Assembly (NCBI RefSeq): GCF_002234375.1
Contig: NZ_NMQV01000014.1
Coordinates: 62,001-126,000 of the forward strand
Source: Pseudomonas fluvialis
GTDB taxonomy: Bacteria > Pseudomonadota > Gammaproteobacteria > Pseudomonadales > Pseudomonadaceae
Direction: 5' to 3'
DNA length: 64,000 nt
Under the pieces are notes generated by a model, which was not told where the DNA came from, did no database searches, and saw only the letters and a program-made list of their open reading frames with translations. The translations under genes and the position numbers were made by a program. Shown piece after piece: positions 52,814 through 64,000 of the stretch; position 1 is the stretch's first letter, and each line of letters opens with the position of its first letter.

Positions 52814-53114
52814 GCCGATGATAATGGTCGAGGTGGTGTACGCCTTGCCTGACAAGCAGCGCCTGCTGCGCCTCAATCTGCCCGCCGGCACCAACATGCG
52901 CGAGGCCGTGTTGCGTTCGGGTATCCAGCAGCACTTTCCCGGCCTGGACGTGCAGCAGGCGCCGTTGGGCATTTTTGGCAAGGCGGTGGCCAAGCCCGAA
53001 GAGCGTGTCCTGGAAGAGGGCGAGCGTGTGGAGATCTACCGTCCCTTGCTGGCTGATCCCAAAGAAGTTCGCAAGCAGCGCGCCGCCAAGGTAGCGCAGG
53101 CAAAGGCAGAGTAA
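52806..53114 (+). CDS. rnfH: RnfH-family ubiquitin-like protein
   Basis: A 102-residue protein with a beta-grasp (ubiquitin-like) fold signature: MVEVVYALPDKQRLLRLNLP, then VGIFGK-like PLGIFGKAV and EGERVEIYRPLLADPKEVR. Function is uncertain despite the Rnf name; no rnf genes are in the window. The ATG at 52806 lies inside the ratA end. Lys-rich tail. Confidence 0.88.
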   Translation: MDKPMIMVEVVYALPDKQRLLRLNLPAGTNMREAVLRSGIQQHFPGLDVQQAPLGIFGKAVAKPEERVLEEGERVEIYRPLLADPKEVRKQRAAKVAQAKAE

Positions 53115-53135
53115 CTGGCGTCACCGATATACATG

Positions 53136-53170
53136 AAAAAGCCCAGCGGGTCTGACCGGCTGGGCTTTTT
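53136..53170. terminator. Bidirectional terminator between rnfH and bamE
   Basis: A 12-bp perfect stem AAAAAGCCCAGC/GCTGGGCTTTTT gives a T run on both strands, serving the convergent rnfH and bamE genes. Confidence 0.92.
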
Positions 53171-53182
53171 GGCGTGCTGCGC

Positions 53183-53692
53183 TTATTCGATATCCAGGGG
53201 TTCGGGGATCGGTACCGGTACGGCCTGTACCTCGTCGACTTCACGCTGAATGCGCTCCAGCAGCGAGCCGGGTGTCGGTGCCTGCTCTGGCTGCGCCTGC
53301 GGTTGGCCGGTGACCTGGGTGTTGCTGCCGGTGCCGAGAATGGCTTCGTCGCGGCTGACGCCGGGCATGAAGTCGCCGGCAAGGCCAACTAGTTGGTCGT
53401 TGTTGTCGAACACCAGGCTGACCCGCTCCTGCAGGCGAGTGCCGCCGGCAGGCTGAATGCTGTAGAGGTAGTCCCAGCGATTGGCGTGGAAGGTGTCGGT
53501 GAGTAGCGGGTTACCCATGATAAACCGCACTTGGCGTCGGGTCATTCCGGGGCGCAGCTGGTCTATCATGTCCTGCGTCACGACATTGCCCTGTTGAATG
53601 TCGATCTTGTAGACGCCCGGCAGCGAACATCCGGCGAGCGCGAGCAGGCCGGCGAGAGAAAAGCTGGTCAGCAGGAGCTTGGAGTTTTGCAT
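53183..53692 (-). CDS. bamE: Outer membrane assembly lipoprotein BamE
   Basis: A 169-residue lipoprotein of the BAM complex (SmpA/OmlA). The signal peptide ends in the lipobox LAGC, with the modified Cys at about residue 22. The BamE fold shows [21 protein letters not shown] and [18 protein letters not shown] Pro/Gln-rich C-terminal extension (about 125-169) is longer than in E. coli BamE but usual in pseudomonads. ATG at 53692; divergent from fur. Confidence 0.94.
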   Translation of the reverse strand: MQNSKLLLTSFSLAGLLALAGCSLPGVYKIDIQQGNVVTQDMIDQLRPGMTRRQVRFIMGNPLLTDTFHANRWDYLYSIQPAGGTRLQERVSLVFDNNDQLVGLAGDFMPGVSRDEAILGTGSNTQVTGQPQAQPEQAPTPGSLLERIQREVDEVQAVPVPIPEPLDIE

Positions 53693-53790
53693 CGGTGGGC
53701 GACTTCCACTATCTTGGCTGGGCATTAAAGGCCCGATCATACCCGTATTGAGGGAAGCTGCGAAAGCTGCAACCCGCGAGAAAGCTGACC

Positions 53791-54198
53791 ATGGTTGAAA
53801 ATAACGAACTGCGTAAAGCCGGCCTCAAAGTGACCCTGCCGCGGGTCAAGATCCTGCAAATGCTGGACTCGGCCGAACAGCGCCACATGAGCGCGGAAGA
53901 TGTCTACAAGGCATTGATGGAGGCAGGCGAGGATGTCGGCCTGGCTACCGTATACCGGGTGTTGACCCAGTTTGAGGCGGCCGGCCTGGTGGAGCGGCAT
54001 AACTTCGACGGTGGGCATGCGGTCTTCGAGTTGGCCGATGGCGGGCACCACGATCACATGGTGTGCGTGGATACGGGCGAGGTCATCGAGTTCTTCGATG
54101 CCGAGATCGAGAAGCGTCAGAAGGAAATCGTCCGCGAGCGTGGCTTTGAGCTGGTCGATCACAATCTGGTGCTCTACGTGCGCCAGGCTAAAAAATGA
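53791..54198 (+). CDS. fur: Ferric uptake regulator Fur
   Basis: A 135-residue metal-dependent repressor. The winged helix (about 1-83) contains [15 protein letters not shown] and [13 protein letters not shown]; the metal/dimer domain has [16 protein letters not shown]. As in other Pseudomonas Fur proteins it lacks the C-terminal CxxC zinc pair of E. coli. It likely controls the Fur-box promoter at 31949. The divergence from bamE across 98 bases is conserved in pseudomonads. Confidence 0.97.
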   Translation: MVENNELRKAGLKVTLPRVKILQMLDSAEQRHMSAEDVYKALMEAGEDVGLATVYRVLTQFEAAGLVERHNFDGGHAVFELADGGHHDHMVCVDTGEVIEFFDAEIEKRQKEIVRERGFELVDHNLVLYVRQAKK

Positions 54199-54214
54199 TT
54201 TGCTGAGCAATGCG

Positions 54215-54240
54215 AAAAGGCGCCGTTAGGCGCTTTTTTC
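54215..54240 (+). terminator. Intrinsic terminator after fur
   Basis: A short stem GCGCC/GGCGC with loop GTTA is flanked by A and T runs, 17 bases past the fur stop; it may also act on the convergent recN. Confidence 0.75.
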
Positions 54241-54255
54241 GTGTCGATAGCCCGC

Positions 54256-55920
54256 TCAGATGGCGAGCATTTTGCGAGCGTGTGCCAGCGATTCTTCGGT
54301 GAGGTCTACACCTCCGAGCATGCGCGCCACTTCTTCGACGCGCTGTGGGTGGTCGAGCTTGGCGACGGCGGTGCGGGTTTCTTCGCTGCCGCGCTGCTTA
54401 TGAACAAACAGGTGTTGATGTCCCTGGGCGGCGACCTGTGGCAGGTGGGTGACCGTCAGCACCTGGCCGCGCTCGCCCAGGCGGCGCAGTAGTTGGCCAA
54501 CTACCTCGGCAGTGGGGCCGCCAATGCCCACGTCCACCTCGTCGAACACCAGGGTGGGTACCCGTGAGGTTTGTGCGGTAATCACCTGAATTGCCAGACT
54601 GATGCGGGATAGCTCGCCGCCCGAGGCTACCTTGGCCAGCGCTTTGAGTGGTTGCCCAGGGTTGGCGCTGACCAAGAACTCGACCAGTTCCTGGCCCTGT
54701 GGCTGGGGCTCGTCGTGCGGATGGACGTGCAGGGCAATGTTGAAACGGCCGCCTGGCATGCCCAGGCGTTGCATTTCCTGCTCCACGGCCGCCGCCAGGG
54801 TGTTGGCAGCGTCCTGGCGGAGCCGGCTGAGTTCGTCGGCTTTTTCCCGGTAATGGCGTGTGTAGGCGTGCAGTTCCTGTTGCAGTCGCTCGATGGCCTG
54901 GTCATCGGCGTTCAGGCCTTCCAGTTCATGTAGCAGGCGTTGCTGGAGTTCGCCCAGCTCAAACGGTTGCACGCGGTGCTTGCGCGCCAGGCTGTAGATC
55001 GCATCGAGGCGCTCTTCGAGTTGCTGCAGGCGCTGCGGATCGGCATCGAAATGATCGAGGAAGCGATTGACTTCGCCGACGGCCTCTTCCACCTGGATTT
55101 GTGCGCTGGCCAGCAGGTTGGCCGCTTCGCCCAAGGCTCCGCCTTGCGTGTGGAAGCTGCTCAGGCGGTTGAGGCTGGCGCCGAGTGCCGAGAGCACGTT
55201 GCCGGCATCGCTTTCGCTGCACAAGTCCACGACCTGGCGGCAGGCGGCAATCAGATGCTCGGCATTGCACAACTGCTTGTGCTCCTGCTCCAGGGCCTCC
55301 AGCTCGTTGTCGCCGAGTGCCAGATTTTCCAGCTCTTCAAGCTGGTAGCTGAGCAGTTGCTGGCGTGCGCGCTGTTCTTCACTGGTTTCGCTCAGGCGTT
55401 GCAGTTCGTTGCGGGTCTGTCGCCAGCGCTGTGCGGCGAGTTGTACCTGGCGGGCCAGTTCTTCGGCGCCTGCGTAAGCGTCCAGCAGGCGGCGGTGGGT
55501 GTCGTTTTTCAACAGAGACTGGTGTTCATGCTGGCTGTGGATGTCAATGAGCAGTTCGCCAAGCGCCTTGAGATCAGCCTGGGGGCAGGGGCTGCCGTTG
55601 ATGTAGGCGCGGGAGCGTCCTTCACGGGTGATAACCCGGCGCAGGATGCAGGGGCCATCCTGTTCAAGGTCGCGTTCACTCAGCCACTGGCGAGCTTCGG
55701 CGATCTGGCTGATGTCGAAGCTGGCGAGAATATCGGCCTTGTCGCTGCCTGGACGTACGACGCCGCTGTCGGCCCGGTCGCCCAGGGCCAGGCCCAGCGC
55801 GTCGAGCATGATTGACTTGCCCGCGCCGGTTTCGCCGGTGATGACGCTCATGCCGCTGTCCAGTTCGAGATCAAGATGCTCGACAATGGCGTAGTTGTGG
55901 ATCGACAGATGCACCAGCAT
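54256..55920 (-). CDS. recN: DNA repair protein RecN
   Basis: SMC-like ATPase of 554 residues acting in double-strand break repair. The N-terminal Walker A GETGAGKS is at about 29-36, [14 protein letters not shown] follows. A long coiled-coil region spans about 155-360, and the C-terminal signature [12 protein letters not shown] precedes Walker [13 protein letters not shown]. It is divergent from grpE. I do not see an unambiguous LexA box in the upstream 157 bases. Confidence 0.96.
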   Translation of the reverse strand: MLVHLSIHNYAIVEHLDLELDSGMSVITGETGAGKSIMLDALGLALGDRADSGVVRPGSDKADILASFDISQIAEARQWLSERDLEQDGPCILRRVITREGRSRAYINGSPCPQADLKALGELLIDIHSQHEHQSLLKNDTHRRLLDAYAGAEELARQVQLAAQRWRQTRNELQRLSETSEEQRARQQLLSYQLEELENLALGDNELEALEQEHKQLCNAEHLIAACRQVVDLCSESDAGNVLSALGASLNRLSSFHTQGGALGEAANLLASAQIQVEEAVGEVNRFLDHFDADPQRLQQLEERLDAIYSLARKHRVQPFELGELQQRLLHELEGLNADDQAIERLQQELHAYTRHYREKADELSRLRQDAANTLAAAVEQEMQRLGMPGGRFNIALHVHPHDEPQPQGQELVEFLVSANPGQPLKALAKVASGGELSRISLAIQVITAQTSRVPTLVFDEVDVGIGGPTAEVVGQLLRRLGERGQVLTVTHLPQVAAQGHQHLFVHKQRGSEETRTAVAKLDHPQRVEEVARMLGGVDLTEESLAHARKMLAI

Positions 55921-55998
55921 GACAAGCCTCCTGCATGATTTGGCTGGTTATTTATACAGTGCTTTGTTGGCGCGCGACAATAGCTGGTTTCTTGCGCC

Positions 55999-56026
55999 CT
56001 TGAATTCCTTTGGCTTGTCCCCAAAT
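55999..56026 (+). promoter_or_regulatory. Heat-shock (sigma32, RpoH) promoter of grpE-dnaK-dnaJ
   Basis: CTTGAA (55999-56004), a 14-base spacer and CCCCAAAT (56019-56026) match the RpoH consensus CTTGAAA/CCCCATNT closely. It lies 51 bases before the grpE start. Confidence 0.88.
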
Positions 56027-56077
56027 AGACGGACAGATCGGCGGGTTATGCCGCACCAGTGTTGTTTGGAGGAAGAG

Positions 56078-56635
56078 ATGGCAGACGAACAGATCCTTGA
56101 TGGCGACAATCCCGAGCAGGCAGCGACTGCCCCCGAAGACCTGCAGGGTCGCGTAGCGCAACTTGAAGAGCAGCTGGCAGCCGCTCAGGATCAGGCACTG
56201 CGCATGGCGGCGGATCTGCAGAATGTACGGCGCCGTGCTGAGCAGGATGTCGAGAAGGCGCACAAGTTTGCCCTTGAGAAATTTGCCGGTGATCTGCTGG
56301 CCGTGGTGGATAGCCTGGAGCGTGGCCTGGAGTTGTCCAGTGCCGAGAATGAGGCCATCAAACCCGTGCGTGAAGGTATGCAGCTGACCCTCAAACTGCT
56401 GACCGATACCCTCAAGCGTTATCAGGTTGAGCAAGTGGACCCGCTGGGTGAGCCGTTCAACCCGGAACATCACCAGGCCATGGCTATGGAAGAAAGCCTG
56501 CATGCCGAGCCGGGCAGTGTGCTCAAGGTGTTCCAGAAGGGCTATCTGCTCAGTGGGCGTCTGCTGCGCCCGGCGATGGTTGTGGTCAGCAAGGCACCAG
56601 CCGTGGCACAGCCTTCGATTGATGAGCAGGCTTGA
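56078..56635 (+). CDS. grpE: Nucleotide exchange factor GrpE
   Basis: A 185-residue DnaK co-chaperone. An acidic, coiled-coil N-terminal half ([20 protein letters not shown]) is followed by [20 protein letters not shown] and the beta-wing end with [10 protein letters not shown] and [10 protein letters not shown]. The ATG at 56078 follows a GGAGGAAGAG site; the frame is open upstream but crosses the promoter. First gene of the heat-shock operon. Confidence 0.96.
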   Translation: MADEQILDGDNPEQAATAPEDLQGRVAQLEEQLAAAQDQALRMAADLQNVRRRAEQDVEKAHKFALEKFAGDLLAVVDSLERGLELSSAENEAIKPVREGMQLTLKLLTDTLKRYQVEQVDPLGEPFNPEHHQAMAMEESLHAEPGSVLKVFQKGYLLSGRLLRPAMVVVSKAPAVAQPSIDEQA

Positions 56636-56731
56636 AATCATCCGGGCCGGCCCCATCTGTAGCAACAAGCGAATTCATGCTTAGCGGCGAGTCAAGGCCG
56701 CAGACAAGTCACTCGTTTCAGGAGAAAGAAC

Positions 56732-58645
<1,914 letters not shown>

Positions 58646-58694
58646 GGCTTGAGTCCTGTCCCCGCGCCACCTCAGGGTGGCAGGTGATATGCCA

Positions 58695-58714
58695 CGCGGG
58701 AGCTTGCTCCCGCG
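58695..58714. repeat. REP-like palindrome between dnaK and dnaJ
   Basis: CGCGGGAGCTTGCTCCCGCG is a perfect 20-base palindrome in the 111-base dnaK-dnaJ spacer; the GCGGGAGC...GCTCCCGC form is common in Pseudomonas extragenic repeats. No T tract follows, so it may attenuate or protect mRNA rather than stop transcription. Confidence 0.65.
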
Positions 58715-58756
58715 TCGGCGTATCTGGACGGTGCGAATTCACAGTGCAGGATAGTT

Positions 58757-59881
58757 ATGGCCAAGCGTGATTATTACGAAGTGCTCGGTGTGGAGCGCGG
58801 TGCCAGCGAGGCGGAGCTGAAGAAGGCTTATCGCCGGCTGGCCATGAAGTACCACCCGGATCGCAACCCGGATGACAAAGAGGCCGAGGAGAAGTTCAAG
58901 GAGGCCAACGAGGCCTACGAAGTGCTGTCCGATGCCAGCAAGCGCAGCGCCTATGACCAGTATGGTCATGCCGGGGTTGATCCGCAGATGGGTGGTGGCG
59001 GTTTCGGCGGTGGCGGGGCAAATTTCTCGGACATCTTCGGTGATGTGTTCAGCGACTTCTTTGGTGGCGGTCGTGGCGGTCAGCGTGGCGGTCCGCAGCG
59101 GGGTGCGGATTTGCGCTACACCCTGGAGCTGGATCTGGAAGAAGCGGTGCGCGGCACTACCGTGACCATCAAGGTACCGTCGTTGGTCGAGTGCAAGACC
59201 TGTGACGGAAGCGGGGCCAAGAAAGGTACCAGCCCGGTGACCTGTACTACCTGCGGCGGGATTGGCCAGGTGCGTATGCAGCAGGGCTTTTTCTCGGTGC
59301 AGCAGACCTGTCCGCGTTGCCATGGCAGCGGCAAGATGATTACCGATCCTTGTGGCAGCTGTCATGGCCAGGGACGCGTTGAGGAAACCAAGACCCTGTC
59401 GGTCAAGGTGCCGGCCGGCGTCGATACCGGTGACCGCATTCGTCTGTCCGGTGAAGGTGAGGCGGGTGGCAAGGGTGGTCCGTCGGGCGATCTGTACGTG
59501 GTGGTCAATGTGCGTGAGCACCCGATCTTCCAGCGTGACGGCAAACATCTGTATTGCGAGGTGCCGATCGACTACGCCGATGCGGCGCTGGGGGGCGAGT
59601 TGGAAGTGCCGACCCTGGATGGTCGGGTCAAGCTGAAGATTCCCGAGGGTACGCAGACCGGCAAGCTGTTCCGCTTGCGCGGCAAGGGTGTGGCACCGGT
59701 GCGCGGTGGTGCAGCAGGTGACCTGATGTGCCGTGTTCTGGTGGAAACCCCGGTCAACCTGACCAAGCGCCAGCGAGAGTTGCTTGAAGAGTTTCGCGCC
59801 ACGCTCAAAGGCGACGGCGGTCATTCGCCCAAGGCCAGCGGCTGGTTCGAGGGCGTCAAACGCTTCTTCGGTGACGTTTAA
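58757..59881 (+). CDS. dnaJ: Chaperone protein DnaJ (Hsp40)
   Basis: Type I Hsp40 of 374 residues. The J domain has HPD at 33-35, followed by a Gly/Phe-rich stretch (about 75-115). The zinc region shows four CxxCxGxG repeats ([32 protein letters not shown]), then the C-terminal substrate-binding domains. It delivers clients to DnaK and stimulates its ATPase. Confidence 0.97.
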   Translation: MAKRDYYEVLGVERGASEAELKKAYRRLAMKYHPDRNPDDKEAEEKFKEANEAYEVLSDASKRSAYDQYGHAGVDPQMGGGGFGGGGANFSDIFGDVFSDFFGGGRGGQRGGPQRGADLRYTLELDLEEAVRGTTVTIKVPSLVECKTCDGSGAKKGTSPVTCTTCGGIGQVRMQQGFFSVQQTCPRCHGSGKMITDPCGSCHGQGRVEETKTLSVKVPAGVDTGDRIRLSGEGEAGGKGGPSGDLYVVVNVREHPIFQRDGKHLYCEVPIDYADAALGGELEVPTLDGRVKLKIPEGTQTGKLFRLRGKGVAPVRGGAAGDLMCRVLVETPVNLTKRQRELLEEFRATLKGDGGHSPKASGWFEGVKRFFGDV

Positions 59882-59892
59882 AATGAGCGTCA

Positions 59893-60771
<879 letters not shown>

Positions 60772-60836
60772 GCTCCAAGCTGCAAGTAGGGGCTCTTGGT
60801 CGCGCAAGGCAGCCTTTGCGCTGATTGGCTTGGAGC
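60772..60836. repeat. Inverted repeat after dapB
   Basis: GCTCCAAGC (60772-60780) and GCTTGGAGC (60828-60836) are perfect inverse repeats enclosing a second imperfect stem (GCGCAAGGC with GCCTTTGCGC). The left arm runs into CTGCAAG, like the repeat before dapB. It may be a REP relative acting as a weak dapB terminator. Confidence 0.55.
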
Positions 60837-60880
60837 TTATTCAGGGTGGACCAAAAAGGGGTTTTTCTGTAAGCTTCCCG

Positions 60881-60900
60881 CTTTAGTGTGTCCACTAAAG
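60881..60900 (+). promoter_or_regulatory. Stem-loop in the carA upstream region
   Basis: CTTTAGTG pairs perfectly with CACTAAAG around loop TGTC, nine bases before a possible leader ATG. Role unknown. Confidence 0.5.
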
Positions 60901-60909
60901 TTGCGCAGA

Positions 60910-60987
60910 ATGAATCAGACAAAAAAGCGGGATGACCTTCACACGTCATCCCGCTTTTTTACAATCTGCGTGTGCTTCAAGCCTTGA
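60910..60987 (+). CDS. Possible 25-codon leader peptide of carAB
   Basis: ATG at 60910 opens a frame of 25 codons (beginning MNQTKKRDD, ending ICVCFKP) that stops 15 bases before carA and runs through the terminator-like hairpin. No good ribosome site is visible before it (GCGCAGA at most), so it may be fortuitous. Position resembles leader ORFs of attenuated biosynthetic operons. Confidence 0.3.
   Translation: MNQTKKRDDLHTSSRFFTICVCFKP
60921..60960. terminator. Strong bidirectional terminator/attenuator-like hairpin before carA
   Basis: A 16-bp perfect stem, AAAAAAGCGGGATGAC with GTCATCCCGCTTTTTT, with an eight-base loop. It ends 42 bases before carA. Either it ends dapB transcription, or it lies in the carA leader as an attenuator; no carA promoter can be placed confidently after it. 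Confidence 0.88.
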
Positions 60988-61002
60988 TCGACGGAGGTCT
61001 TC

Positions 61003-62151
61003 TTGAGTAAGCCAGCCCTTAAACCTGCCATTCTGGCCCTAGCTGATGGCAGTATTTTCCGTGGCGAGGCCATCGGTGCCGATGGCCAGACCATTGGCGA
61101 GGTGGTGTTCAACACCGCCATGACCGGCTATCAGGAAATCCTGACCGACCCTTCCTATGCCCAGCAGATCGTTACCCTGACCTATCCGCACATCGGCAAC
61201 ACCGGCACTACGCCGGAAGACGCCGAGTCCAATCGCGTATGGGCGGCCGGCCTGATTATTCGCGACCTGCCGCTGCTGTCTTCCTGCTGGCGCGACAAGC
61301 AACCACTGGATGAGTACCTGAAGGCCAACGGTACCGTCGCCATCGCCGGTATTGATACCCGTCGCCTGACCCGCATCCTGCGCGAGAAGGGCTCGCAAAA
61401 TGGCTGCATCCTGGCCGGTGCAGACGCCACTGAAGAAAAGGCCCTGGAGCTGGCGCGCAGCTTTCCGGGACTCAAGGGCATGGATCTGGCCAAAGAAGTC
61501 ACCTGCGAGAAGGCTTACGAGTGGCGTTCCAGTGTGTGGACTCTTGATAGCGACAGCCATCCGGAGATTCCGGCCAGCCAGTTGCCGTACCACGTGGTCG
61601 CCTATGACTATGGCGTCAAGCTGAACATTCTGCGCATGCTGGTGGCACGTGGTTGCCGTCTGACTGTGGTGCCGGCGCAGACTCCAGCCAGTGAAGTGCT
61701 GGCACTCAACCCGGATGGCGTGTTCCTCTCCAACGGCCCCGGCGACCCCGAACCGTGCGACTACGCCATCGCCGCCATCAAGACCGTGCTGGAGACCGAT
61801 ATTCCGGTCTTCGGTATCTGCCTCGGCCACCAGTTGCTGGCCCTGGCTTCCGGTGCCAAGACCGTGAAGATGGGCCACGGCCACCACGGCGCCAACCACC
61901 CGGTGCAGGACCTGAAAACAGGCGTGGTGATGATTACCAGCCAGAACCACGGTTTCGCCGTGGACGAAGCCAGCCTGCCGGGCAACCTGCGCGCTACGCA
62001 TAAGTCGCTGTTCGACGGTACCCTGCAGGGCATTGAGCGTACCGACAAGGTGGCCTTCAGCTTCCAGGGACACCCGGAAGCCAGCCCGGGCCCGCACGAT
62101 GTGGCCCCGCTGTTCGACCGCTTCATTGCCGAGATGGCCAAGCGCCGCTAA
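61003..62151 (+). CDS. carA: Carbamoyl-phosphate synthase small subunit CarA
   Basis: Glutaminase subunit of 382 residues that passes ammonia to CarB for carbamoyl phosphate, used in arginine and pyrimidine synthesis. The class I amidotransferase nucleophile is Cys273 in [10 protein letters not shown], and the His/Glu of [12 protein letters not shown] complete the triad. The start is TTG, five bases after a GGAGG, giving the N-terminus [17 protein letters not shown]; no ATG lies in the first forty codons before the conserved core without truncating it. Confidence 0.96.
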   Translation: MSKPALKPAILALADGSIFRGEAIGADGQTIGEVVFNTAMTGYQEILTDPSYAQQIVTLTYPHIGNTGTTPEDAESNRVWAAGLIIRDLPLLSSCWRDKQPLDEYLKANGTVAIAGIDTRRLTRILREKGSQNGCILAGADATEEKALELARSFPGLKGMDLAKEVTCEKAYEWRSSVWTLDSDSHPEIPASQLPYHVVAYDYGVKLNILRMLVARGCRLTVVPAQTPASEVLALNPDGVFLSNGPGDPEPCDYAIAAIKTVLETDIPVFGICLGHQLLALASGAKTVKMGHGHHGANHPVQDLKTGVVMITSQNHGFAVDEASLPGNLRATHKSLFDGTLQGIERTDKVAFSFQGHPEASPGPHDVAPLFDRFIAEMAKRR

Positions 62152-62181
62152 GTCCGCCGAGCAGAGAATTCGAGAAAGACC

Positions 62182-64000
<1,819 letters not shown>

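Noticed and set aside
62152..62181. An extra ORF between carA and carB, as recalled for some pseudomonads.
   Set aside because: The spacer is only 30 bases here.

Overview
The window is chromosomal DNA of a Pseudomonas-type gammaproteobacterium. Four things point there: the gene order of the dcw cluster, the pilD-pilC-pilB/pilA block next to coaE-yacG, the lldR/lldP-lldD-dld block beside smpB-ratA-rnfH-bamE-fur-recN-grpE-dnaK-dnaJ-dapB-carAB, and an RpoN-type pilA promoter. Species cannot be fixed by reading alone. G+C is high throughout except for a T-rich gene next to pilA.

Layout. 1-16763 is the end of rsmH and the division/cell-wall (dcw) cluster ftsL-ftsI-murE-murF-mraY-murD-ftsW-murG-murC-ddlB-ftsQ-ftsA-ftsZ-lpxC, all on + and mostly overlapping by 1-11 bases. 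16904-22962 carries a small cupredoxin, dciA (-), secA, argJ and a Nudix/ThiE-like fusion. 22963-28838 (-) holds a chemoreceptor and a 1379-residue hemerythrin/PAS/GGDEF/EAL/zinc-domain protein, i.e. sensing and cyclic-di-GMP turnover. 28993-31635 (+) is a DUF6482-like gene, an iron-sulfur photolyase/cryptochrome, a 47-residue DUF2256-like zinc protein missed by size filters, and fklB. 31677-34703 (-) is a small gene behind a Fur-box promoter, then a DUF1631-PilZ gene pair.

34947-35191 is a tRNA operon (Asn, Pro, Lys) with a near-consensus sigma70 promoter. 35222-37374 has a periplasmic solute-binding-like protein, an unknown conserved protein and a CbiM-like membrane protein. 37372-37603 is a pair of short inverted-repeat elements whose ends supply the stop codons of both flanking genes. 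37601-44669 is yacG-coaE-pilD-pilC-pilB (-) and divergent pilA with a Wzy/PglL-like ligase, the type IV pilus assembly and probable pilin glycosylation unit. 44676-51725 is lactate use (dld, lldD, lldP on -; lldR on +), with two LldR/PdhR-type operators in the divergent spacer.

51789-55920 is smpB, ratA-rnfH, bamE, fur and recN. 56078-59881 is the heat-shock set grpE-dnaK-dnaJ behind a sigma32 promoter. 59968-64000 is dapB, then carA and the start of carB; carA is preceded by a 16-bp perfect stem with T tract inside a possible 25-codon leader ORF. There is no CRISPR array, prophage, transposase or recognisable defence island. The observations most worth following are the multidomain c-di-GMP protein, the pilin/ligase island, the convergent-gene MITE, the Fur-controlled small gene and the carA leader.
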